DNA of 64,000 nucleotides from UBA7672 sp041166025 (GTDB taxonomy: Bacteria > Pseudomonadota > Alphaproteobacteria > Caulobacterales > Hyphomonadaceae), in NCBI GenBank assembly GCA_041166025.1, contig JBEAMJ010000028.1, forward strand, positions 207,942 to 271,941. Reading direction: 5' to 3'. Positions 52,072-59,786 of the stretch are shown in pieces. The notes beneath the pieces are model-generated. The model had not been told where the DNA came from, searched no databases, and was given only the letters and a program-made list of their open reading frames with translations. How positions within the stretch are numbered: position 1 is the stretch's first letter; each line of letters starts with the position of its first letter. A program made the translations under genes and the position numbers.

Positions 52072-52698
52072 TCAGACCAGCGTCGCTTCCGTTTTCGCAG
52101 CGATCTCGTCATGCGTGACACCCGGCGCCGTCTCGACGATTTTCAGGCCGCCGGGCACAACGTCAAACACGCCGAGGTTTGTGATTATCCGGTTGACGAC
52201 CTTCTTGCCCGTCAGCGGCAGGGTGCAGGCCTTAAGGAGCTTGGTCTCGCCCGACTTTGATGTGTGGTCCATGATGACCACCACACGCTTGACGCCGGCC
52301 ACCAGGTCCATCGCGCCGCCCATGCCCTTCACAAGCTTGCCGGGGATCATCCAGTTGGCAAGATCGCCATCCTCGCTCACTTCCATGGCGCCGAGAATGG
52401 CCAGATCGATATGGCCGCCGCGGATCATGGCGAACGAGGTCGCGCTGTCGAAGAAGGAAGAGCGGTCCAGTGTCGTGATGGTCTGCTTGCCGGCATTGAT
52501 GAGATCAGGGTCTTCCTCGCCCTCATACGGAAACGGTCCCATGCCCAGCATGCCGTTCTCGGACTGCAGCGTGACATCAACGCCTTCGGGAATGTGGTTG
52601 GCCACGAGCGTTGGAATACCGATGCCGAGGTTCACATAGAACCCATCCTGCAACTCCTTGGCGGCGCGGGCGGCCATCTGATCACGTTCCCAGGGCAT
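52072..52698 (-). CDS. scoB: 3-oxoacid CoA-transferase subunit B
   Basis: ScoB is the catalytic half of the CoA transferase that moves CoA from succinyl-CoA to acetoacetate. The 208-residue protein has the catalytic Glu in LQSENGMLGMGP, GFYVNLGIGIPTLVANHIP near the start, and AMGGAMDLV-like GMGGAMDLVAGVKRVVVIMDHTSK. Its partner scoA is 600 bases away, with a DUF4287 gene between. It would activate acetoacetate made by the homogentisate pathway genes just upstream. Confidence 0.95.
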   Translation of the reverse strand: MPWERDQMAARAAKELQDGFYVNLGIGIPTLVANHIPEGVDVTLQSENGMLGMGPFPYEGEEDPDLINAGKQTITTLDRSSFFDSATSFAMIRGGHIDLAILGAMEVSEDGDLANWMIPGKLVKGMGGAMDLVAGVKRVVVIMDHTSKSGETKLLKACTLPLTGKKVVNRIITNLGVFDVVPGGLKIVETAPGVTHDEIAAKTEATLV

Positions 52699-52708
52699 GG
52701 CGGTCTCC

Positions 52709-53314
52709 TTACGAGGCGTCGAAGGCTGCCCTGAGCAGCCCCTTCAGTTCAGCGTCGATGTCGTTGGTGGATGTGAGCAGCGCAACGGCCTTGTTGCGGT
52801 CGGACCAGCCTTCACTCTTCTTCGGCGGCGAAAGGCGCTTTGATGCCTTCAGGTCGACCGCAAGGCCAAGGCGCACGCCCTCCCTTGTCGGACGGGCGGC
52901 TGCGAACTGGGCGCGACGGGAGAAGCCCGTGAAGGTCTTGCGTTCGCCGACGGTGACGCCCTCGAATTTCGAGACAATCGTCACAAGCGCATCGTGGATC
53001 CTGCGCTGGTCTTTGTCCTTCCACAGCTCGCTGACGCGCGTTTCGGGATCGTCCCAGCCCAGCGCGGCGCCGAAGGCCGCATCAAGTATGACGCCTGCGC
53101 GATTGACGCCGATGCCGTGACGCTCCTTCAGCCACTTCACGCGCCCGCTGTGCCGGGTCTCGGGGCATTTGCGCGCAAGGGCGGCCCATTGCTCAAGCGA
53201 TTTTCCCGTATCGCGCACGAGGCCCTCGCGGAGCGATGCGAACCATCTCTGCTGTTGCGCTGTAAGCCCGGCAGCGGCGATGTTTGTCGGAGTTGGCTTG
53301 GTCTCGACTGCCAT
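52709..53314 (-). CDS. DUF4287/DUF5655 domain protein
   Basis: The 201-residue protein has an N-terminal DUF4287-like region (LREGLVRDTGKSLEQWAALARKCPETRHSGRVKWLKERHGIG) and a C-terminal DUF5655-like region (RRIHDALVTIVSKFEGVTVGERKTFTGFSRRAQFAAARP). The C-terminal domain is met in small proteins of unknown role. Its ATG overlaps the scoA stop (TAATG) and it ends ten bases before scoB, so it is translated as part of the sco operon. Its part in CoA transfer is unknown; it may be a passenger. Confidence 0.8.
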   Translation of the reverse strand: MAVETKPTPTNIAAAGLTAQQQRWFASLREGLVRDTGKSLEQWAALARKCPETRHSGRVKWLKERHGIGVNRAGVILDAAFGAALGWDDPETRVSELWKDKDQRRIHDALVTIVSKFEGVTVGERKTFTGFSRRAQFAAARPTREGVRLGLAVDLKASKRLSPPKKSEGWSDRNKAVALLTSTNDIDAELKGLLRAAFDAS

Positions 53315-54018
53315 TACGCCACTCGCTTGCGCACAGTCCGCTGCTCAATGCGCTTCTCGAAAGAGCCTCTGAAGATGCGCTGGACGAAGATCCCGGGCGT
53401 ATGGATCTCATCGGGATCAAGATCGCCGGTCGGTACAAGCTCCTCGACTTCGGCGACGGTGATTTTCCCCGCCATCGCCATCATCGGATTGAAGTTGCGA
53501 GCGGTCTTGTTGTAGATGAGATTTCCCTGTGTATCGCCCTTGTAGGCCTTCACGATCGACAGATCTGCAACGAGGCCGGTTTCGAGCACATAGGTCTCGC
53601 CGTTGAAAACCCGCGTTTCCTTGCCTTCGGCCACAAGGGTGCCAACGCCGGTCTTGGTGTAGAAGGCGGGGATGCCTGCGCCGCCCGCGCGACAGCGCTC
53701 AGCCAGCGTGCCCTGCGGATTGAATTCCAGCTCGAGTTCGCCAGACAGGTACTGCCGCTCGAACTCCTTGTTCTCGCCGACATAGGAGGAAATCATCTTC
53801 TTCACCTGCCGCGTGTTGAGCAGGACGCCGAGGCCGAACCCATCAACGCCGGCATTGTTGGAAATGACGGTGAGATTCCTGACCCCGGCGCGCTTCACCT
53901 CGGCGATGAGGTTTTCGGGAATGCCGCAGAGGCCGAAGCCGCCCGCCATGATTGTCATGCCGTCGAACAGCACGCCATCGAGCGCGGCCTGTGCATTGGG
54001 ATAGATCTTGCTCGCCAT
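53314..54018 (-). CDS. scoA: 3-oxoacid CoA-transferase subunit A
   Basis: ScoA is the CoA-binding subunit. The 234-residue protein has ALDGVLFDGMTIMAGGFGLCGIPENLI (Gly-rich CoA loop), NNAGVDGFGLGVLL, KKMISSYVGENKEFERQYLSGELELEFNPQGTLAERCRAGGAGIPAFYT and the NPMMAMAGK region. It starts 12 bases after the fumarylacetoacetase gene, so tyrosine breakdown and acetoacetate activation look co-transcribed. Confidence 0.95.
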   Translation of the reverse strand: MASKIYPNAQAALDGVLFDGMTIMAGGFGLCGIPENLIAEVKRAGVRNLTVISNNAGVDGFGLGVLLNTRQVKKMISSYVGENKEFERQYLSGELELEFNPQGTLAERCRAGGAGIPAFYTKTGVGTLVAEGKETRVFNGETYVLETGLVADLSIVKAYKGDTQGNLIYNKTARNFNPMMAMAGKITVAEVEELVPTGDLDPDEIHTPGIFVQRIFRGSFEKRIEQRTVRKRVA

Positions 54019-54030
54019 CTCAAATCCCTC

Positions 54031-55035
54031 CTAGCCGCCAACGACCTGGTCGATTCGTCCGAAGATTGAACGTCCCCGTTCGTCCAGCATCTCGATTTCC
54101 ACGCGGTCCCCGCGCTTGAGGAACGCTGTCTTCGCCTCGCCCAGGGTGATGGTCTCAACCATTCGCAGCTCGGCAATGCAGGAATAGCCGACGCCGCCCT
54201 CGCTGATCGGCTTGCCCGGACCGCCGTCCACGCCGCGGTTCGACACAGTGCCTGACCCGATGATCGTGCCGGCCGAAAGGGGCCGCGTTTTCGCGGCATG
54301 TGCGATCAACGTTGGAAAATCAAACGTCATGTCGGCGCGTGTGTTGGCTCGTCCGAAGGGTTCGCCGTTCAACCGCACAGACAGGACGCCGTTGAGCCGA
54401 TCACCGTCCCACATATTGTCCAGCTCGTCCGGGGTGACAGCGACCGGGGAAAATGCAGATGACGGCTTCGACTGCAAGAAGCCGAAGCCTTTCGCGAGCT
54501 CGTTGGGGATAAGGTTGCGCAGGCTGACATCGTTGCACAGCATCACCAGGCGGATGGCGCGCTGCGCGTCTTCATGGCCCGCGCCGAGGCGAACATCTCC
54601 TGTGACGACGGCGACCTCTCCCTCCATGTCGCAGCCCCAGCCCTCGTCTGCCAGGGGTATGGGATCGCGCGGGGCAAGGAAGGCGTCCGACCCGCCCTGA
54701 TACATCAGAGGATCGGTCCAGAACGTCTCCGGCATTTCCGCGTTGCGCGCCTTGCGGACCAGCTGAACGTGATTGACGTAGGCCGACCCATCCGCCCACT
54801 GAAAGGCGCGCGGCAAGGGTGAGGCGCAGTCCTTCTCGTGGAAGCGTTCGGTTGGCACCGAGCCAAGCTCGACCTCCTCCGCCAAAGTCGCGAGGCGCGG
54901 GGCGTGGCGCTTCCAGTTGTCGAGCGCCGCCTGCAAGGTCGGCGCAACATGGCTGGCATCTGCGTATCGGGTAAGGTCGCGCGAGACGACCACAAGCCGT
55001 CCATCGCGGCCATGTTTCAGCGAGGCGAGTTTCAT
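54031..55035 (-). CDS. fahA: fumarylacetoacetate hydrolase family protein
   Basis: The 334-residue enzyme is expected to split fumarylacetoacetate to fumarate and acetoacetate. It starts MKLASLKHGRDGRLVVVS, then has GWGCDMEGEVAVVTGDV (metal Glu/Asp), VMLCNDVSLRNLIPNEL, FLQSKPSSAFSPVAVTPDEL and GTIIGSGTVSNRG. These match the FAH-fold branch found in homogentisate clusters. Neighbours hmgA and maiA upstream fix the role. A catalytic His in the N-terminal half (FHEKDC) is consistent. Confidence 0.92.
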   Translation of the reverse strand: MKLASLKHGRDGRLVVVSRDLTRYADASHVAPTLQAALDNWKRHAPRLATLAEEVELGSVPTERFHEKDCASPLPRAFQWADGSAYVNHVQLVRKARNAEMPETFWTDPLMYQGGSDAFLAPRDPIPLADEGWGCDMEGEVAVVTGDVRLGAGHEDAQRAIRLVMLCNDVSLRNLIPNELAKGFGFLQSKPSSAFSPVAVTPDELDNMWDGDRLNGVLSVRLNGEPFGRANTRADMTFDFPTLIAHAAKTRPLSAGTIIGSGTVSNRGVDGGPGKPISEGGVGYSCIAELRMVETITLGEAKTAFLKRGDRVEIEMLDERGRSIFGRIDQVVGG

Positions 55036-55091
55036 GCCCGATGTATGCCGTCAAATTCGGTGCGGGGCAAACGGGACCGCATCGAATCCTT

Positions 55092-56234
55092 CTATTCGCC
55101 TGTCTTCCAGCTGTTCACATAGTTCTTGTTCTCCAGTGCGTCGGCGGCCTCGCCAACGTCCAGTGGATCGCGCGTGTCGATCATGACGGCATACTCGTCC
55201 GTCATCGGCTTGTCCTGCACGAGCATCTTCTTGAGCGCCTTTGGGTGAGGGCCGTGCGTGAAGCCGGACGGATGGAAGGTCATCATGCCAGCCTTGATGT
55301 TGTCGCGGCTGAAGAAGTCGCCTGCGTGATAAAACAGCACTTCGTCATAATCGTCATTGTTGTGGAAAAAGGGGATCTTGATCGCGCCCGGATCCGTTTC
55401 AAACGGCCGCGGCGCAAACGTGCAGACAACGAACCGGTCCGACAGGAATGTGGTGTGGACGCTCGGCGGCAGATGATAGCGATGCGAGATCACCGGGCGG
55501 ATATCTCGCACATTCAGCTTCACCGGCGCGAGCTCGCCATGCCAACCTACAGCGTCGTGGGGATTGAAGGGGAAAGTAATGGTGGACACCTGCCCGCGCT
55601 TCTTCACCCAGACCTTCCATTCGCCCCCGGATTTCTGGCGCGAGAGGAAGGCGGGATCGATCACCGGAGACTGCAGCAATGCCGGGTCGAACACGGCGTG
55701 CGGGCCGAGCATCCCCCGCTCGGGCAGCGTGTAGTGCGCGTTGGTTGCCTCGATCATGAGAATGCGGAAACCGCTGATGCCCTGCTGCTCAAGGCAGAAC
55801 ATCGCCCCACGCGGCAGATAGACATAATCGCCAGCCTCAACCGTGAGATGACCCCAGTCACTCCACAGGTCGCCCTGGCCTTCGTGAATGAAGAGCAGCG
55901 TGTCGCCATCGCCATTGCGCGCGTAGCCGGTCATCGGCTGGGTGAGGCGCCACATGCGCACCTCGGTCGCCCTGTTGTGCAGGATGACCGGCGCGGACCA
56001 CGGTGATGGCATGGACGCGTCGGCCTTCACCAGATCGAATGCGCGCGGCCTGAGCGGACCTTCGAAGCTCGTCCATCCGGTTGGCGGCTTCTGGTGATAA
56101 AAGAAGGCTGCAGGACCGAAGAAACCCTCCTTGGACATCTCGCGCTCGTAGGTGCCTTCCGGCAGATCGGCATGCGCTTGCTTGGAATGCCTGCCCTCGG
56201 CGCCCTTGACGGGAATCCATTTGCCTTTGGTCAT
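55092..56234 (-). CDS. hmgA: homogentisate 1,2-dioxygenase
   Basis: HmgA opens the ring of homogentisate with iron and oxygen to maleylacetoacetate. The 380-residue protein is shorter than the ~440-residue classical form. It keeps the iron-ligand region (PFFHNNDDYDEVLFYHAGDF, then MTFHPSGFTHGPHP) and a cupin core (GDYVYLPRGAMFCLEQQG). The ATG overlaps the maiA stop (ATGA). The frame is open well upstream but only as a shadow of maiA. Part of the maiA-hmgA-fah unit. Confidence 0.93.
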   Translation of the reverse strand: MTKGKWIPVKGAEGRHSKQAHADLPEGTYEREMSKEGFFGPAAFFYHQKPPTGWTSFEGPLRPRAFDLVKADASMPSPWSAPVILHNRATEVRMWRLTQPMTGYARNGDGDTLLFIHEGQGDLWSDWGHLTVEAGDYVYLPRGAMFCLEQQGISGFRILMIEATNAHYTLPERGMLGPHAVFDPALLQSPVIDPAFLSRQKSGGEWKVWVKKRGQVSTITFPFNPHDAVGWHGELAPVKLNVRDIRPVISHRYHLPPSVHTTFLSDRFVVCTFAPRPFETDPGAIKIPFFHNNDDYDEVLFYHAGDFFSRDNIKAGMMTFHPSGFTHGPHPKALKKMLVQDKPMTDEYAVMIDTRDPLDVGEAADALENKNYVNSWKTGE

Positions 56235-56878
56235 TGCTGCTTCGCCTCCGGCTGCTGGTCTGGAGCGGCGTCGTGGAAAGCCTTCAGCTTCCTGAGCGCC
56301 GCGTCGATGCGAACGATGTTCGGAAACTGTGACAGGTCGATCTGCGGATAGCGCCGGGCGTTGGCAACCTGGGGCACGAGCACGATATCCGCCAGCGTCA
56401 CCGCATTGCCGACGCAGCACTCGCCGTTCGCCGGCAGCATCTGCTCCAGCACCTGAAACCCTCGCACGATCCAGTGTTCGTACCACGTGGCGATCGCCGC
56501 ATCATCCGCGCCGAACTGACTGCGCAGGCGCGCCAGCGTCGATGTGTTGTTGAGCGGGTGGATGTCGGCGACGATCTGGTCCTTGAGGTCGCGCACATGG
56601 GCGCGCAGATACGCATCGCGCGGGAGAAGCGGCGGCTCGGGACGTGTTTCGTCCAGATAGTCGATCATCGCCATGGACTGCCCGATGCGAAGGCCGTCGA
56701 TCTCGAGGATCGGCACGCGGCCGGACGGGTGGCGCGCAAGATGTTCCGGGCTCGTCTGCTCGTCCCTCAGGAGATGGACGCCGACCGTGCGATAAGCAAT
56801 GCCCTTCAGGTTGAGTGCGATGCGGGTGCGGTAGGTTGCCGAAGACCGCCAGTAGCCATAGAGAATGGTTTCGCTCAT
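56231..56878 (-). CDS. maiA: maleylacetoacetate isomerase
   Basis: MaiA uses glutathione to turn maleylacetoacetate into fumarylacetoacetate. The 215-residue zeta-class GST has the active-site motif YWRSSATYRTRIALNLKGI, then PSGRVPILEIDG, IGQSMAMIDYLDE and DQIVADIHPLNN. It starts four bases downstream of the acylase stop and overlaps hmgA, so it heads the homogentisate genes or follows the acylase in one operon. Confidence 0.95.
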   Translation of the reverse strand: MSETILYGYWRSSATYRTRIALNLKGIAYRTVGVHLLRDEQTSPEHLARHPSGRVPILEIDGLRIGQSMAMIDYLDETRPEPPLLPRDAYLRAHVRDLKDQIVADIHPLNNTSTLARLRSQFGADDAAIATWYEHWIVRGFQVLEQMLPANGECCVGNAVTLADIVLVPQVANARRYPQIDLSQFPNIVRIDAALRKLKAFHDAAPDQQPEAKQQ

Positions 56879-56881
56879 CGG

Positions 56882-59176
56882 CTACTCGCTGATCGTGACA
56901 CGCGTTACGGTGTTCTTCTCGACATCCTCGTCGCGCCACAGAAGGTCGTCCCAGCCTTTCTTCGAATAAAGCTCCGTCTGGTCGCTGTGATGCGGCGATG
57001 TCGGATCTGTGGACTGGCCGTAGGTCAGGAAACCCTGGCTGCGCGGCCCGCTGTTCGTGAACTCGACAGCATAGATCCAGCTTGCGCCATGCCGGATGCT
57101 GGTCCAGCCCTTTTCCGGCTCGAGGCTTTCGTTCTGCACGCTGATGACGTTGAAGACGCCTTCAGGGCCGGCGCTGCCATGGATCGGGATGCGCTTGCCA
57201 TTGCGTGTCTCTGCCTGCACATCCCCGAGACGTGCGTCGACCGGAATCCTGAGCTCCGCCAGCTTGTCCACGGCTGTTTCCAGCGCCGCGATCACGCGCA
57301 CATCCTTGGTGTCCAGCTTCGCTGGCGTGTGGACAGCGTTCTTTGGATCGAACGCATCGCTGAAGCGGATACCGCCCGCCTCCGCAAAGAGGTGGAAGAG
57401 GTGTGCGCCGCGGCTGTCGAGGTCAACCTTGAGGTCCCACTTGGCGAGCGTATCGCACGCGGACGCCAGTTCCGGCTTGCCAGCGGCGCGACAGACAGCG
57501 ACCAGGTCGTCTCGGATCAGCTCGCCGCCGTAGTGGCGATTGGAGAGCATGACCTGCTTCATGCTCTCAAGATCAAATTTCGGCGCGCCGAATCCATCCG
57601 TTCCCTTCATTCGGCGTTCGACCTGTTCGTGCGCAGCGCGGGTACGCAGGCTGCGCGGCGTCGCCTCATCGCCGAAGATTGGGCTCAGCCCCGTGATTGG
57701 CGCATACATGTTGGTGAGCCAGTAGCTGTCATTGCTCTGGAGCACATAGTCCGTGCGGAACTGGTGAGGCGCAGCCGCAGCGCCCGTAGCCCCGGGCATG
57801 GAACTGTCCGGATCTGTCGCCCAGTCGCACTCGGCGCGGGATCCGTCGAGCACGGGGGTGCGGGTTTCTTTCCACTGTTTCTTGGCAAAATCGGAGACAG
57901 AGCATGTCTCCGCCAGCGCGCGCGACACATTGGGGATCAGCCCCATGTCGCCGTAGAGCGCCTCGCCGGTTGAGTCGACCGCTGTGGCGTTGAAGCGGAA
58001 CGACTGTCGCTTGGCAAGCGCCGCCTTCATCTCGCGCACGCTCTTCGCACGCCACACCGCCATGTACTGGTCCGGATCGCGCAGGCCCGTCTCCATCGTG
58101 CGCAGCGCATATGCGCGGTCCTTGGTCCAGGCAAAGGATTCCGACTCGAAGAGGGGGCCCCAGCGCGTGGAATAGAGCGTACGCGTCTCCGGCATGACGG
58201 TCTCGCCCCGCTTCACCTGCACGGTGACGGTCTGCTTCTCCATCGGCAGCCACTGTCCGTCGTACCGGTATTGCGTCGGATCGGCTGGGTTGAGCGTCAG
58301 CTCATAGTAGCCAAAACGGCGTGCTGTTGAGACGGTGTTGGACCAGGCCAGCGTCTCGGTGTGGCCGATGCGGATCATGGGCATACCGATGTAGCTGATG
58401 CCAACGATGTTGATGTCGTTGGGGATGATGAAGTGCGTACGATAGAACCGGTTCACGCCGTCCCACGGATAATGTGGATTGCCGAGCAGGACGCCCTTGC
58501 CGTTCTTCGTCATCTCGCGACCGATCGCGTAGGCATTGGAGCCCCAGCCGGATGCATCTTCTGCAATCACGTCGGGCGCAACGCTTGCTCGGTCAGTCCC
58601 CGGAGGAGCTGCGCCGGTCGTTGGCCCAAAGAAGCCATCGACAGTCTGGCCGACATACATGTGCCGCCAGAATTCGATCGCCGTGATCTCCCGCAGCCAG
58701 GCTGCGTCCTTGCAGCGCGGGTCGGCGATCTTCGCGCGGTTCTGGCGAAGATAACGGTTGAAGCCCGCCGCGTACCCTTCCGCCAGGGCCCGTGCTTCCT
58801 CACTCGGCGTATCGGGGGATGAGGCGGGCCCGCCGAGCAGTTGCTCGACGCGCTGCGAAGCGATCATGCGCTGGTGGTAAAGATCGCTGGCGATATTGGC
58901 GTCGTTCTCTCCGGGGCCGAGGAACTTCGCGCGCTCCCCCGACACCGTCAGGATGCGGTCTGCAATCTCGCAGACATTGTCCTGCGCGCTGGCGTAGCCA
59001 TAGCCATAGCCAATACCGCCCATGTCGTCGGCCTTGATGTGTGGCACGCCATAGGCCGTGCGGCGTATCTCGGCTTCGAACTTCGGATTTGCGGCGGAAC
59101 CTTCCTCCGCCCCAGGTGCGCCGCTGCAGGCGACCAGCGCCATGGCCGAGACGAACGACAGCAATCCTGAGCGCAT
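56882..59176 (-). CDS. penicillin acylase family Ntn-hydrolase lipoprotein
   Basis: The 764-residue protein starts at ATG 59176 after GGGAGG with a lipoprotein signal (LVAC). It belongs to the penicillin/AHL acylase family: TAYGVPHIKADDMGGIGYGYGYASAQDN, the self-cleavage site and nucleophile Ser in DASGWGSNAYAIG, NPHYPWDG, TETLAWSNTVS and the late NDSYWLTNMYAPITG. Cleavage before that Ser would yield alpha and beta chains. Substrates in the family are acylated amides such as homoserine lactones; the actual one is unknown. It sits directly upstream of maiA. Confidence 0.92.
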   Translation of the reverse strand: MRSGLLSFVSAMALVACSGAPGAEEGSAANPKFEAEIRRTAYGVPHIKADDMGGIGYGYGYASAQDNVCEIADRILTVSGERAKFLGPGENDANIASDLYHQRMIASQRVEQLLGGPASSPDTPSEEARALAEGYAAGFNRYLRQNRAKIADPRCKDAAWLREITAIEFWRHMYVGQTVDGFFGPTTGAAPPGTDRASVAPDVIAEDASGWGSNAYAIGREMTKNGKGVLLGNPHYPWDGVNRFYRTHFIIPNDINIVGISYIGMPMIRIGHTETLAWSNTVSTARRFGYYELTLNPADPTQYRYDGQWLPMEKQTVTVQVKRGETVMPETRTLYSTRWGPLFESESFAWTKDRAYALRTMETGLRDPDQYMAVWRAKSVREMKAALAKRQSFRFNATAVDSTGEALYGDMGLIPNVSRALAETCSVSDFAKKQWKETRTPVLDGSRAECDWATDPDSSMPGATGAAAAPHQFRTDYVLQSNDSYWLTNMYAPITGLSPIFGDEATPRSLRTRAAHEQVERRMKGTDGFGAPKFDLESMKQVMLSNRHYGGELIRDDLVAVCRAAGKPELASACDTLAKWDLKVDLDSRGAHLFHLFAEAGGIRFSDAFDPKNAVHTPAKLDTKDVRVIAALETAVDKLAELRIPVDARLGDVQAETRNGKRIPIHGSAGPEGVFNVISVQNESLEPEKGWTSIRHGASWIYAVEFTNSGPRSQGFLTYGQSTDPTSPHHSDQTELYSKKGWDDLLWRDEDVEKNTVTRVTISE

Positions 59177-59254
59177 GGCAAACCTCCCGGTCGTTTCTGT
59201 TTCGCGAAGCCGTAGCACGGGCGCACCGATGCTCAAAAGGCGCAGCGTTGCCAC

Positions 59255-59719
59255 TTAGCCGCCCGTGTCCCGCGCGACATGCGCCGCATACTCGGCCATC
59301 AGCAGCCCATACTGTTCCGGCTCGGGGAATCTCGCAAAGCTGTGACGCGCAGTGGTACGCGCCCAGGGCAGGCGCTCACTGATGAAGCTCTCGATGAACG
59401 GGGTCGACCAGCCGGCCTCCGCAAACACGGCGGAGCGCATATTGACAACCCGCGCACCGGCCGGGCGCGTGAGCAACCAGTTGAGACAGTGAGAACAGTA
59501 CTCGTACCGCGACTCGCCATGCAGCGCGCCAATTGCCGTCTCACCGACCACCTCCACCGCTTCGGCCGGAAACATGGCCGTCAACGAAAAGGCGCTCGCA
59601 CTCAGCTTCTGGCAGCCGGTGCAGTGACAGGCCATCGTCATGATCGGCTGCGCGTTCACGCGCACCTTGACCTGCCCGCACATGCAGGCACCCTCAGCCG
59701 GAAGGTCCGGAACCCTCAT
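59255..59719 (-). CDS. GFA-family (Mss4-like) zinc protein
   Basis: The 154-residue protein has the GFA zinc pattern GACMCGQVKVRV, ACHCTGCQKLSASAFS and YCSHCLNWLLTRPAG, giving the cysteine pairs for two zinc ions. The family name comes from glutathione-dependent formaldehyde-activating enzyme, but most members have no proven activity. ATG 59719 gives the usual short head; an upstream in-frame Met at 59785 would include the hairpin region. It stands between the acylase and the molybdenum enzyme on the same strand. Confidence 0.85.
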   Translation of the reverse strand: MRVPDLPAEGACMCGQVKVRVNAQPIMTMACHCTGCQKLSASAFSLTAMFPAEAVEVVGETAIGALHGESRYEYCSHCLNWLLTRPAGARVVNMRSAVFAEAGWSTPFIESFISERLPWARTTARHSFARFPEPEQYGLLMAEYAAHVARDTGG

Positions 59720-59743
59720 CCCGTCACTATGGCGCGAGCCACG

Positions 59744-59779
59744 CCGGAATCCAGCCGCCCGCAGGCGGCTGGATTCCGG
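59744..59779. repeat. perfect 16-pair hairpin
   Basis: Two 16-base arms (CCGGAATCCAGCCGCC and its exact complement) enclose a CGCA loop, between the stop of the molybdenum-enzyme gene and the GFA start. There is no T run. It looks like a REP-type or mRNA-protecting element. Confidence 0.75.
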
Positions 59780-59786
59780 TTTCACG

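Noticed and set aside
56235..56486. N-terminal extension of homogentisate dioxygenase
   Set aside because: It overlaps maiA in another frame, and the peptide is Arg/Gly-rich noise.
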